In this document: positions 25,100 to 32,950 of the stretch, piece by piece
How positions within the stretch are numbered: position 1 is the first letter of the stretch
How the letters are laid out: each line of letters opens with the position of its first letter
NCBI GenBank assembly: GCA_947480015.1
Contig: CANKBS010000031.1
Location: forward strand, 1 to 40,780
DNA: 40,780 bases
Reading direction: 5' to 3'
Origin: Sphingobacteriaceae bacterium
GTDB taxonomy: Bacteria > Bacteroidota > Bacteroidia > B-17B0 > Aurantibacillaceae
The notes under the pieces: model-generated
Told to the model about the DNA's origin: nothing
The model's database searches: none
Seen by the model: the letters and a program-made list of their open reading frames with translations, nothing else
Made by a program: the position numbers and the translations under genes

Positions 25100-25120
25100 G
25101 GTATCGCATTTTGCGATACC
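25100..25120. promoter_or_regulatory. 21-bp palindrome upstream of the ORF6N gene (candidate operator)
   Basis: An exact second copy of the palindrome at 24850-24870, 15 bases upstream of the ATG at 25084, where it would overlap the promoter or leader. It could be an operator for autoregulation, with the coding copy as a second site. Alternatively it arose by local duplication. Confidence 0.5.
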
Positions 25121-25215
25121 TCTGTTCACTCAAAACTATTTTATTTCTTTTAAATCCTCAATTTTCTAAAACAAATAAATTTCACAGAATTGAACTTATT
25201 ACAAAAGTGGACTAA

Positions 25216-25341
25216 TTATTGATTAGTGTCTAATTTTAAAATGGTCAGTTTGCTCTCATTCATTCTTGCAAACTGGTTCGCAGAACAAATCACCCCTCTT
25301 GCACCTGTAACACCAAATGCATCAACATCAGTATTAAGCAT
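25216..25341 (-). CDS. Short ORF, possible gene remnant
   Basis: A 41-codon minus-strand frame MLNTDVDAFGVTGARGVICS..NQFARMNESKLTILKLDTNQ has amino-acid content that looks protein-like rather than random, in a spacer with no other gene. A stop lies just upstream in the same frame, so it is probably a 3' fragment of a lost gene. I do not recognise the family. The remainder of 25121-25494 is AT-rich, with only very short open stretches. Confidence 0.25.
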   Translation of the reverse strand: MLNTDVDAFGVTGARGVICSANQFARMNESKLTILKLDTNQ

Positions 25342-25494
25342 GACTTCGGGCACTTTGACCTAGGTTATGGAATTAACCTCTCAACAATGCGATGGCCATT
25401 TAACTAATTTAGAAATTTAAATGGAAGAAATGCGCATCAAGTTATTTGATACCTTCCTGTAGTTTAAGAAGAAATTGTTTTATATTTCTGAAGT

Positions 25495-25902
25495 TTAAAC
25501 AGCTAATTCCAATTCCAGAACTTTCCTTACTTCCTCCAAACCTCTTGTACAAAGTGGCCTTATTACAAAATCAGAATGATTGGTCATGTTTGCAATCCTT
25601 TTTAAATGAAGGTCATTCAAAGTAGGCATCACAAAAAAGAAAGTGATTTGTTTTCCCAAACTTGGTTTTATTTTTATGTAGTCTTCCAAAAAATCAAGTC
25701 CTTCCTCATTCGATTCGTTATCATCCAATAAAATAATTTCAGGAATATTCTCAAGTGTTTTTGAATTCACTTCTAAGGAAATAATAGCTTCAAAACTATT
25801 ACTAAAGGTTTTAATTTTTTTGTCCACAAAATAATTCTCGAACTTCTTCTGTTCTAAATACCTGAACAGATCTTCGTCCTTCATGGAAAGTATTTTATTC
25901 AT
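25495..25902 (-). CDS. Degenerate response-regulator receiver-like protein
   Basis: A 135-residue single-domain protein with the alternation of a receiver (REC) domain. It has NKILSMKDEDLFRYL at the N-terminus with acidic residues near 9-11, IPEIILLDDNESNEEGLDFL around the phosphoacceptor position (Asp near 76), ITFFFVMPT at the conserved Thr/Ser, and FVIRPL where canonical receivers have Lys-Pro. The conserved Lys is Arg here, the first acidic cluster lacks the usual DD after a hydrophobic strand, and there is no output domain. It may be a stand-alone or pseudo-receiver. No histidine kinase is nearby. Alternative: an unrelated flavodoxin-like small protein. Confidence 0.6.
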   Translation of the reverse strand: MNKILSMKDEDLFRYLEQKKFENYFVDKKIKTFSNSFEAIISLEVNSKTLENIPEIILLDDNESNEEGLDFLEDYIKIKPSLGKQITFFFVMPTLNDLHLKRIANMTNHSDFVIRPLCTRGLEEVRKVLELELAV

Positions 25903-26344
25903 AGGGGTTTTGTGTGTAAATAGTACAGGACAAATTAAAACATTAAATTCACCCTGTGTAATGACATTCCTCAGTTAATAAGATGAATTATCCCAATTAA
26001 ATCGATTTAGATGCAATCTGCAAGTTGTTTTTAGATTCTGGTTTGTTAGCAAGCATTTCAATTTCTTTATCTTAGAAACAGACTGGTTTTTAATGTTTAA
26101 TGTTTAGTTTTTGTACTTGAATCTTGCTTCTTGATTTTTGTATCTTTCCTCTGCAATCATTAATTAATCTCCCCCAAATATATAATCTCTAATTTTTAAT
26201 TGGATCCCCCAATCTTTAATTTGTAATGTTTAATTTTTAATTCTTATCCCTAATCTTTAATCTCTAATTTTTAATCTTTAATTTGGTATTTGCAATCTGC
26301 AATCCTATCAAAAAAATATGTAAATTCAGGTCAGAAATCGACCT
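25903..26344. other. AT-rich spacer with TTTAATCTCTAATTTTTAA-type simple repeats
   Basis: From about 26085 to 26305 the plus strand is built of degenerate repeats of TTTAATTTTTAATC, TAATCTCTAATTTTTAATC and GCAATCTGCAATC. No ORF, RNA gene or palindrome of note lies in it. An AGGTC-agaaatc-GACCT inverted repeat at 26328-26344 abuts the next start codon. Confidence 0.5.
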
Positions 26345-27295
26345 ATGAAAAAACTTATTTTCCTTGCGCTCCTACTGCTAAACCTGACTATTGTCGCACA
26401 AACCTATCCAAGCTCGCAAGAGGATGGTAAATACTATACCGTTAATGGCTACAAACTTTGGGTAGTGAGTTTTGGTAAAGGCGACCCCCTCTTCTTTATT
26501 GCCGGTGGTCCGGGTGGCACACATTATGGCCTGCGTTCCTTCGATTCGTTAAGTACTACCAATACACTGGTATATTACGATGGTCTTGGTCGCGGTAAAT
26601 CCGATACAGCCAAAAATGTTTCAGAATATTCCTTATCGCGTGATATTGAGGACCTCGAAGGACTTAGAAAAGCCATGGGTTTTGAAAAAATCAATATTCT
26701 TGGTCATTCATACGGCGGATTAGTGGCTCAAGGCTATGCCATTAAATACCCCGCACAAACCAAACACCTTATCTTAGCCAACTCATTTCACAGCTTTGTG
26801 ATGTGGCAGGCGAACGACGATAACAGCAACCACGAAATCAAAACCAATTATCCCGAAGTGTGGAGCGAACTCATGAAAGCGCGCGATGCCGGTGCTATCT
26901 CCAGCGATCAAATACATCAAGATATTTATGGCAAAGTGCCCTATGGTTTTTTATACGCATATAACCCCGATAATTTTAAAAGCCGCGGAAGAAAACCCTA
27001 CCCCAATGCCTTTAACGCACGCCTTTATTATCAAATGGTAGGTAAAGACGGCGATTTTATTGTGGGTAGTGATATTGGTAATTTTGATTTTAGGAAACAA
27101 TTAAAAGACCTAAGAATGCCCATTCTTATCATTGGTGGCCGTTACGACCGTGTAGCCGTGCCTTCACAAATGATCAAATACCGCGAATATTGCCCACAAG
27201 CTGAATTTAAAATGTTTGAAAAGTCAGGCCATAATCCCCAAGTAGAAGAACCTGCAGAAGAATTTAAACTCATCCGTTTGTTTTTAGGACACTAA
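26345..27295 (+). CDS. Alpha/beta hydrolase, proline iminopeptidase-like (S33)
   Basis: A 316-residue protein with an N-terminal signal peptide (KKLIFLALLLLNLTIVAQ), so periplasmic or exported. The fold signatures are FFIAGGPGGTHYGLRSF near 50-66 (oxyanion HGGPG-type loop), LVYYDGLGRGKSD, the nucleophile elbow ILGHSYGGLVAQG (Ser near 122), the acid Asp in IGGRYDRVAVPS near 273, and His in KSGHNPQVEEP near 300. The pattern fits peptidase family S33 (prolyl aminopeptidase / tricorn F1-like). It would release N-terminal residues, often proline, from peptides; exact specificity is not visible. It converges with nhaD, whose stop lies 9 bp beyond its own. Confidence 0.88.
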   Translation: MKKLIFLALLLLNLTIVAQTYPSSQEDGKYYTVNGYKLWVVSFGKGDPLFFIAGGPGGTHYGLRSFDSLSTTNTLVYYDGLGRGKSDTAKNVSEYSLSRDIEDLEGLRKAMGFEKINILGHSYGGLVAQGYAIKYPAQTKHLILANSFHSFVMWQANDDNSNHEIKTNYPEVWSELMKARDAGAISSDQIHQDIYGKVPYGFLYAYNPDNFKSRGRKPYPNAFNARLYYQMVGKDGDFIVGSDIGNFDFRKQLKDLRMPILIIGGRYDRVAVPSQMIKYREYCPQAEFKMFEKSGHNPQVEEPAEEFKLIRLFLGH

Positions 27296-27304
27296 GCCGT
27301 TTTT

Positions 27305-28585
27305 TTAAAAGAAAAACGCATGCTCGGCAATATAAACCAAAGCACCCGCAAAATAACCCAATAACGCTAAAAAACTAATGCGTTTTAGGTACCAGAAAAA
27401 GCCAATCTCTTCCATACCCATGGCAGCAACACCTGCCGCAGAACCAATAATAAGCGTGCTGCCTCCGGTGCCGGTGCAATAAGCTAAAAACTCCCAAAAA
27501 TAATGATCGGTTGGATAATCGGTTAAACTATACATACCCTGCACTGCGGCAACCAGCGGTACGTTATCAACCAATGCCGATAAAATACCAAGCGACATCA
27601 CAATCAAATTATCATTCGCTATGGTTTTGCTCATCCAATGTGCTAGATCAGTTAAAATACCCGCCGATTCCAAGGCTGCAATACCAACCAGAATTCCAAA
27701 AAAGAAAAGTATACTAGGCGAATCAATTTTCCTTAAAGCATTAACCACCGATAAGTGATGTTTTTCCTCTTCCTCTTTATTGCCATGTAAAACTTCAGTA
27801 ATTACCCACAATAAGCCCAAACCAATTAAAATACCCATATAAGGCGGTAAATGTGTCACCGCTTTAAAAACCGGCACGAGCAATAAAATCAGTACGCCCG
27901 ACAAAAAAACCACCCACTGTTGTTTCACGGGTAAACTACTTGGCTTGGCACTAGCATCAAGCAGCGGACGTTCAACCTCGCCTTTTAATTTAAAAGAAGA
28001 ATAAATTAAAGGCACTAAAACACAAACCAAACTCGGTACAAATAATTTTACCACAATGTTCTTAGCTGTAATCTGCCCACCAATCCATAACATGGTGGTG
28101 GTTACATCACCAATGGGCGACCACGCCCCTCCGCCATTTGCGGCAATAATCACAATCCCCGCAAAATACAAACGGTCCTCATCTTTACGAATAAGCTTGC
28201 GTAATAACGATACCATCACAATGCTGGTAGTTAAATTATCCAATAGTGCCGATAGAAAAAAAGTGATCATCGCCACAATCCAAAGTAACTTCCATTTTTT
28301 TAATTCAGAAATCCGTTCGGTAATAATATTAAAACCATCGTGTGCATCCATTAACTCCACTATAGCCATGGCCCCGAGTAAAAAAAATAAAATGCCCGAA
28401 AGTTCACCCAAGTGTGCGGTTAATTGCGCATTTACTGCTACTTTGTCGGGCATGTAACTACTATACACCACCCAGCACAAAACACCCGATACCAAGGCCG
28501 TAGCGGCCTTATTAATTTTAAAGCTGTGCTCAAAAGCAATGATTACATAACCAAGCACAAAAACACATATGAGCAAAAGAGTCAT
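27305..28585 (-). CDS. nhaD: Na+/H+ antiporter NhaD
   Basis: A 426-residue polytopic protein of the ion-transporter (ArsB/NhaD/CitM) superfamily with about 11-12 hydrophobic helices. Diagnostic stretches are FLSALLDNLTTSIVMVSLLR, ANGGGAWSPIGDVTTTMLWI, and the second-half counterparts ILSALVDNVPLVAAVQGMYS and CTGTGGSTLIIGSAAGVAAM. The intramembrane Asp residues and TTS/NLT motifs match NhaD. It exports Na+ (or Li+) in exchange for protons at alkaline pH. A small hypothetical gene precedes it by 25 bp on the same strand. Confidence 0.92.
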   Translation of the reverse strand: MTLLLICVFVLGYVIIAFEHSFKINKAATALVSGVLCWVVYSSYMPDKVAVNAQLTAHLGELSGILFFLLGAMAIVELMDAHDGFNIITERISELKKWKLLWIVAMITFFLSALLDNLTTSIVMVSLLRKLIRKDEDRLYFAGIVIIAANGGGAWSPIGDVTTTMLWIGGQITAKNIVVKLFVPSLVCVLVPLIYSSFKLKGEVERPLLDASAKPSSLPVKQQWVVFLSGVLILLLVPVFKAVTHLPPYMGILIGLGLLWVITEVLHGNKEEEEKHHLSVVNALRKIDSPSILFFFGILVGIAALESAGILTDLAHWMSKTIANDNLIVMSLGILSALVDNVPLVAAVQGMYSLTDYPTDHYFWEFLAYCTGTGGSTLIIGSAAGVAAMGMEEIGFFWYLKRISFLALLGYFAGALVYIAEHAFFF

Positions 28586-28610
28586 GCTTCCTAAAAATTT
28601 ACAAATAAAA

Positions 28611-28883
28611 CTAAATGATTTTATTCAGATAAAACGACAAACTTTCGTAATTTTTTTCAAAATCGCGTTGATAACCACTGCTGTTATATTCAGTGGGATT
28701 TCCGTAAGAAATGGCTTCAAAGTTTTTTAAAAGCAAGGCTAAATTATCAGCCTCCATTTTTTCACCAAACAACTTTTTATTGTTCTCCAACAAATTGTAA
28801 ATCCGCAAAGCACACTTATGGCTCACATCACCCTTCATCTCAAAAATTTCGTTTATTAATTGCTCAATTCTAGCCATAGTCAA
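28611..28883 (-). CDS. Small hypothetical protein upstream of nhaD (90 aa)
   Basis: A 90-residue, mostly helical soluble protein (IEQLINEIFEMKGDVSHKCA, LRIYNLLENNKKLFGEKMEA, FEKNYESLSFYLNKII). I do not recognise the family. An internal ATG two codons in (MARIEQ) could be the real start. It is likely co-transcribed with nhaD. On the minus strand TAGATTTG (28889-28896), 5 bases before the ATG, is a good -7 box, which supports the gene being expressed and nearly leaderless. Confidence 0.6.
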   Translation of the reverse strand: MTMARIEQLINEIFEMKGDVSHKCALRIYNLLENNKKLFGEKMEADNLALLLKNFEAISYGNPTEYNSSGYQRDFEKNYESLSFYLNKII

Positions 28884-28888
28884 AGATA

Positions 28889-28896
28889 CAAATCTA
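28889..28896 (-). promoter_or_regulatory. Putative -7 box of the small gene upstream of nhaD
   Basis: The minus strand reads TAGATTTG, a perfect TAnnTTTG, ending 5 bases before ATG 28883. No convincing -33 element is seen. Confidence 0.4.
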
Positions 28897-28964
28897 TTAG
28901 CTATTACAGCTTATTAGTTCTATTTTAGTGTTGCCTCCCCTCACCTTTCATATATCAATTCATC

Positions 28965-29561
28965 ATGAACAACATTCAATTAAAAACACGCCTAATTGCG
29001 GTCCTGTTTTGTTCAATACTTAAACTCCAAGCGGGCAATTTACCCGACAGTTTAATGTCAAACAAAGATTCCAGTAATAAAGAAAAACGCTATTTCGAAT
29101 TAAGCTTAGGTAATTCCCTACTCTTTATCTCTAATTCGCGTATCGATCAAATTCACGCCAATACAGCTGTGGTGGTGCCCACCAATGCCTTGCTTGTATT
29201 TGCCGAATTTCTGCCGCATAAAAAAATGCGCATCCCCCTATTCGCAAACATACCCAAAGAATCGAAACAATTTATTGTTAACAACACCCTGGTTAGCGAA
29301 AGAGCCTCCCCCACCTTTGGCTTTGGACTGCAATTTCAACTGTTTAAAATTGCGATTGGTAAAAAATCAAGGGTTGAATTTGAATCGGGACCACTCGCTT
29401 CTTTCCTTTGGAGCCAGAATAATGTCATGAAGTTCGCCCCGCTTTTAGCAGGACGGTTTCGGTTTTTAAAAAATCAGGATTTTGTCATTTACCTCGGCAG
29501 CTCTTATTCAATAGGCGTTAACGCCGTTGGTGTATTGTTTGGAACAGGTTACATTTTTTAA
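28965..29561 (+). CDS. Exported hypothetical protein, probable small beta-barrel
   Basis: A 198-residue protein with a signal peptide (LIAVLFCSILKLQAG, cleavage near 26). The mature part has alternating strands (YFELSLGNSLLFISNSRI, TFGFGLQFQLFKIAIGKK, FVIYLGSSYSIGVNAVGVLF) and ends in Phe (GTGYIF), typical of outer-membrane barrels of Bacteroidota. I do not recognise a specific family. It is transcribed divergently from the nhaD pair and converges on the DUF1566-like gene with a 3-bp gap. Confidence 0.6.
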   Translation: MNNIQLKTRLIAVLFCSILKLQAGNLPDSLMSNKDSSNKEKRYFELSLGNSLLFISNSRIDQIHANTAVVVPTNALLVFAEFLPHKKMRIPLFANIPKESKQFIVNNTLVSERASPTFGFGLQFQLFKIAIGKKSRVEFESGPLASFLWSQNNVMKFAPLLAGRFRFLKNQDFVIYLGSSYSIGVNAVGVLFGTGYIF

Positions 29562-29564
29562 TAA

Positions 29565-30371
29565 CTAAGGATCTTTTCTTACACAACGACATGGATAAAC
29601 ATTATCCTTGGTGCTCGCCGAATTGTGATTGCCGCTTAAAAAATTTTCGGAATACGCTGTAAAAGCATCCGTTTCCGTGCTGGTCCAGTATTCAGGAGCA
29701 GTCATACCAAGGCTGACTTTTTTAAGATACATCAGTTCAAGCTCCGTTACCGATGGTAAATACCAATCACTATAACCATAAGCCACCAAATCGGCACAAA
29801 CCTTCGCTGCATGCGGATTGGCAAGCAAGGCAATGGCTTTGGTGTTAGCCGAACCATCGGCAGGACTATTGGCGCCGCTAACTTCACCGGCTGGACCCCA
29901 ATTGCTTGCCCCATTATCGGTTGGATGCACATACATTTTAGCGCCATTTGAAACCACAGAAGCCAATACATCGGTGGTAAATTTTATTTCGTTGCCATAC
30001 ACCGTTCCATAAGCATCGGTGGCATAAGCCCTCAGGTAATAAGTTTGATTTGGCAAAAGCTCCGTTAGGTTGGAAACAAAAGCCCCGGTACCTTCTCCGT
30101 TATTGGTCTTAAAATCAGTGACGCTTGGAAATTGATTCACATTCCAGCAAACCCCTTTTGCATAAATAGTCCCGGTATAATTAATACTGCCCCCCGATTT
30201 GGCGCTGTTATTGGTAATTCCGCTTATAGCAATGGTGCTAACATCCGCCAATACTTGTGGTTCGGGACTAGCACTGGTTTTGTTTTTATTGCAGGCAGAA
30301 AATAAACCAATACCCGCTATAAGTATGCACACGCTTTTAAATAAATAACCCATCCTGTTTGCTTTAAACAA
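29565..30371 (-). CDS. Lipoprotein with FN3-like and DUF1566-like domains
   Basis: A 268-residue frame; an ATG at 30353 (MGYLFKSVCILIAGIGLFSA followed by Cys) gives a cleaner lipoprotein signal than the first ATG. Residues 40-135 read as a fibronectin-like strand domain (GVCWNVNQFPSVTD, LTELLPNQTYYLRAYATDAY, GTVYGNEIKFTT), as in many Bacteroidota surface lipoproteins. The C-terminal half (ADLVAYGYSDWYLPSVTELE, YWTSTETDAFTAY, YPCRCVRK) matches the DUF1566 / Fib_succ_major pattern. It is probably anchored at the cell surface; its function is unknown. Confidence 0.75.
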   Translation of the reverse strand: MFKANRMGYLFKSVCILIAGIGLFSACNKNKTSASPEPQVLADVSTIAISGITNNSAKSGGSINYTGTIYAKGVCWNVNQFPSVTDFKTNNGEGTGAFVSNLTELLPNQTYYLRAYATDAYGTVYGNEIKFTTDVLASVVSNGAKMYVHPTDNGASNWGPAGEVSGANSPADGSANTKAIALLANPHAAKVCADLVAYGYSDWYLPSVTELELMYLKKVSLGMTAPEYWTSTETDAFTAYSENFLSGNHNSASTKDNVYPCRCVRKDP

Positions 30372-30584
30372 AGATAAGAAAATAGAGGCAAATTGGCATT
30401 CTTAAGCCCATCAAATCTAGCCTCTTGCATTTTTATAAAATCTGATTAACCGCTTTATCCATTCAGACGCCTATCATTCGGTCACACCTAAAAATTAGAT
30501 GCTTTTAATATTATGCCCGCCCTTAGCGCCTTTCATGAGTCTTGGCTTTTTCAAATTCCTTATCCCAAATACCGGTATTATTCT

Positions 30585-30592
30585 TAATTTTG
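30585..30592 (+). promoter_or_regulatory. Putative -7 box of argS
   Basis: TAATTTTG (TAnnTTTG) ends 4 bases before ATG 30597, implying a leaderless or nearly leaderless mRNA, as for the glycosyltransferase gene. A clear -33 TTTG is not visible. Confidence 0.45.
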
Positions 30593-30596
30593 CGCG

Positions 30597-32378
30597 ATGA
30601 TAAATGCCGAAAAACTCCTTTATGAGTCAGTACAAAAAGCCTTAGTGGAATTATATTCCCTCTCCACAGCCACCATTACATTTCAAAAAACACGCAAAGA
30701 ATTTGAAGGCGATTTTACCTTGGTTACTTTTGCTTTTACGAAAGAAACAAAAAAAGCACCCGAACAATTAGGCAAAGAACTAGGTGAATTTCTCCTGCAC
30801 CATAATCCAGCCATTGCCGCTTACAGCGTGGTGAAGGGCTTTTTAAATTTATCGTTAAGCAATGCGTTTTGGTTAACTTACTTCAACGCCATTAAAGATC
30901 TTACCGACATCGGCCATCAAAAAGAGAATAGTTCCGGCAAGACCATCATGCTCGAATACTCTTCTCCCAACACCAATAAACCCCTTCATTTAGGCCATGT
31001 GCGTAATAATTTACTGGGCTTTTCAGTAGCGCAAATTTTAAAAGCAAACGGCCATACGGTTGTTAAAACCAATTTGGTAAACGATCGTGGCATTCATATT
31101 TGTAAAAGTATGCTGGCCTGGCAAAAATTCGGACATGGCGAAACCCCTCAAAGCGCAGGCTTAAAGGGCGATCATTTGGTTGGAAAATACTATGTTGAAT
31201 TTGACAAGGCTTATAAAAAACAAATTGAAGAACACATTGCCAAAGGCATAAGTAAAGAAGAAGCCGAAAAAACAGCGCCTTTAATGTTAGAGGCGCAAGA
31301 AATGCTCCGGCAATGGGAAACCGGAAACACCGAAGTGGTAAAACTCTGGAAAACCATGAACGACTGGGTTTACGAAGGTTTTGCAGTAACCTACAAAACC
31401 CTGGGTGTCGACTTCGATAAAATGTATTACGAAAGCAACACGTATTTATTGGGTAAGGAAGTGGTGCAAGAAGGTTTACATAAAAACGTATTTTTTAAAA
31501 AAGAAAATGGCAGCATTGCTATTGATTTAAGTGCCGATGGCCTGGATGAAAAAATTGTTTTACGTAGCGATGGCACCTCGGTTTACGTGACCCAAGATCT
31601 TGGTACTGCCATTGAACGTTTTAAAGAATTTCCCGGTCTCGAACAATTAATTTATACCGTTGGTAACGAACAGGATTATCATTTTAAAGTATTATTCAAA
31701 ATCCTCGAAAAGCTAGGCTATACCTGGGCTAAAGAATGTTACCACCTCAGCTACGGCATGGTTGAATTACCCGAAGGTAAAATGAAAAGTCGCGAAGGTA
31801 CCGTGGTTGATGCCGACGAATTATTGCAAGAAATGTATGATACCGCTGAAGCTACCACCAAAGATTTAGGCAAGGTTGAAGGCTTTACCGAGGCCGAATT
31901 GGATGAATTATACCGCTTGGTAAGTTTAGGTGCTTTAAAATACTTTATTCTAAAAGTAGATCCTAAAAAGAAAATGATGTTCGACCCTAAAGAGAGCATC
32001 GACTTTAACGGACATACCGGTCCGTTTATTCAATACACCCACGCCCGTATTAAATCGGTATTGCGCAAGGCCAGCGACATGGTTCACAGCGACATTCCCG
32101 GCATCGAATTAAATGCCATCGAAAAAGAAATTATTAAATCTATTTACGATTTTGAATCGGTAGTTACCGAAGCCGGTCAGTTTTATTCCCCGGCTTTAAT
32201 TGCTAACTATACTTACGAGCTCACCAAACTTTATAACCGTTTTTATCACGAGTTTTCTATCTTAAAAGAAGAAAACAACGATGTGAAAAATTTCCGACTC
32301 CAGCTTTCAAAAGCCAGTGCACAAGTGCTTTCAAATGGCATGGCCTTACTTGGCATTAAAGTGCCTGAGCGTATGTAG
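30597..32378 (+). CDS. argS: Arginine--tRNA ligase
   Basis: A 593-residue class I synthetase. The N-terminal Add1 domain spans about 1-95. The HIGH motif appears as SPNTNKPLHLGHVRNN near 122-137, and the KMSKS-equivalent as LPEGKMKSREGTVVDADEL near 390-408. FIQYTHARIKSVLRKA and an all-helical anticodon-binding domain follow to the C-terminus ALLGIKVPERM, the usual ArgS ending. It charges tRNA-Arg in the cytoplasm. It is a single-gene unit flanked by repeat-rich DNA downstream. Confidence 0.97.
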   Translation: MINAEKLLYESVQKALVELYSLSTATITFQKTRKEFEGDFTLVTFAFTKETKKAPEQLGKELGEFLLHHNPAIAAYSVVKGFLNLSLSNAFWLTYFNAIKDLTDIGHQKENSSGKTIMLEYSSPNTNKPLHLGHVRNNLLGFSVAQILKANGHTVVKTNLVNDRGIHICKSMLAWQKFGHGETPQSAGLKGDHLVGKYYVEFDKAYKKQIEEHIAKGISKEEAEKTAPLMLEAQEMLRQWETGNTEVVKLWKTMNDWVYEGFAVTYKTLGVDFDKMYYESNTYLLGKEVVQEGLHKNVFFKKENGSIAIDLSADGLDEKIVLRSDGTSVYVTQDLGTAIERFKEFPGLEQLIYTVGNEQDYHFKVLFKILEKLGYTWAKECYHLSYGMVELPEGKMKSREGTVVDADELLQEMYDTAEATTKDLGKVEGFTEAELDELYRLVSLGALKYFILKVDPKKKMMFDPKESIDFNGHTGPFIQYTHARIKSVLRKASDMVHSDIPGIELNAIEKEIIKSIYDFESVVTEAGQFYSPALIANYTYELTKLYNRFYHEFSILKEENNDVKNFRLQLSKASAQVLSNGMALLGIKVPERM

Positions 32379-32438
32379 CGAAGTTTTTATTACTGAAAAT
32401 TAATTCCAGCATTCTTAAGATGAACTAGATTTTTTGAT

Positions 32439-32470
32439 TTTGGGAATTTGGGAATTTGGGAATTTGGGAA
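32439..32470. repeat. Four tandem copies of TTTGGGAA
   Basis: A perfect 8-bp tandem repeat, four units, in the spacer after argS. It could be a slippage-prone microsatellite. No reading frame crosses it. Confidence 0.8.
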
Positions 32471-32508
32471 GCTAAAGGATATTGAATCAAGTTAAAGGAT
32501 TAGTCTAC

Positions 32509-32885
32509 TTTTTGGGCGCCTCACAAGCAGGCCATTGTTTTCATTCGTTAGCCTGCTTGTGACCGGGCTGCTCAGGGCTTACTATGCTGTTCAACGCTAA
32601 AGCCGGCCCATCAAGGCACAGTCTTGATGTCCTGCCGCCGAAGAGACAGGCGGCAAAAAAGAACTAAAGCTGTCGCACAAGCTGTCTCATCATGCCACAG
32701 GCATAATGCCCTACATCCCATGGCGCTTAGTTTAATTTGTATTCATCCAATTTTTCGTTTATTTTAAAATGTAAAATTATATGTTGTTTTCTTTAGGGCC
32801 TATCCTTAAGCAAAAGGCTTACTGGTACAAAACTAGCCTTTCAGATATAGGAGATGCGGCGGCGGTCTTGGCGCGGTTTTTAGAA
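32509..32885 (+). repeat. Composite repeat, full-length copy in forward orientation
   Basis: Starts TTTTTGGGCGCC, then an ACAAGCAGGC..GCCTGCTTGT hairpin, CGGGCTGCTCAGGGC, a TGCCGCC..GGCGGCA hairpin with loop GAAGAGACA, AAAGAACTAAAG, and CATCCCATGGCGC (to 32726). The non-palindromic part AGTTTAATTTGTATTCATCC and TTTTAAAATGTAAAATTATA follows, then CTTTAGGGC, a degenerate AAGCAAAAGGC hairpin and GGTCTTGGCGCGG. Block order equals the reverse complement of 6143-6480. No gene is present in 32379-32950. Confidence 0.8.
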
Positions 32886-32950
32886 TAAAAATTTGAGAAA
32901 ATACTTGAATTGAATGTTTAATTTCTACTCAACAGTTTTACCTATTGATC

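Noticed and set aside
25241-25366. Plus-strand 40-codon ORF starting MVSLLSFILANWF
   Set aside because: It overlaps the minus-strand remnant, and its composition is less protein-like; neither is convincing.
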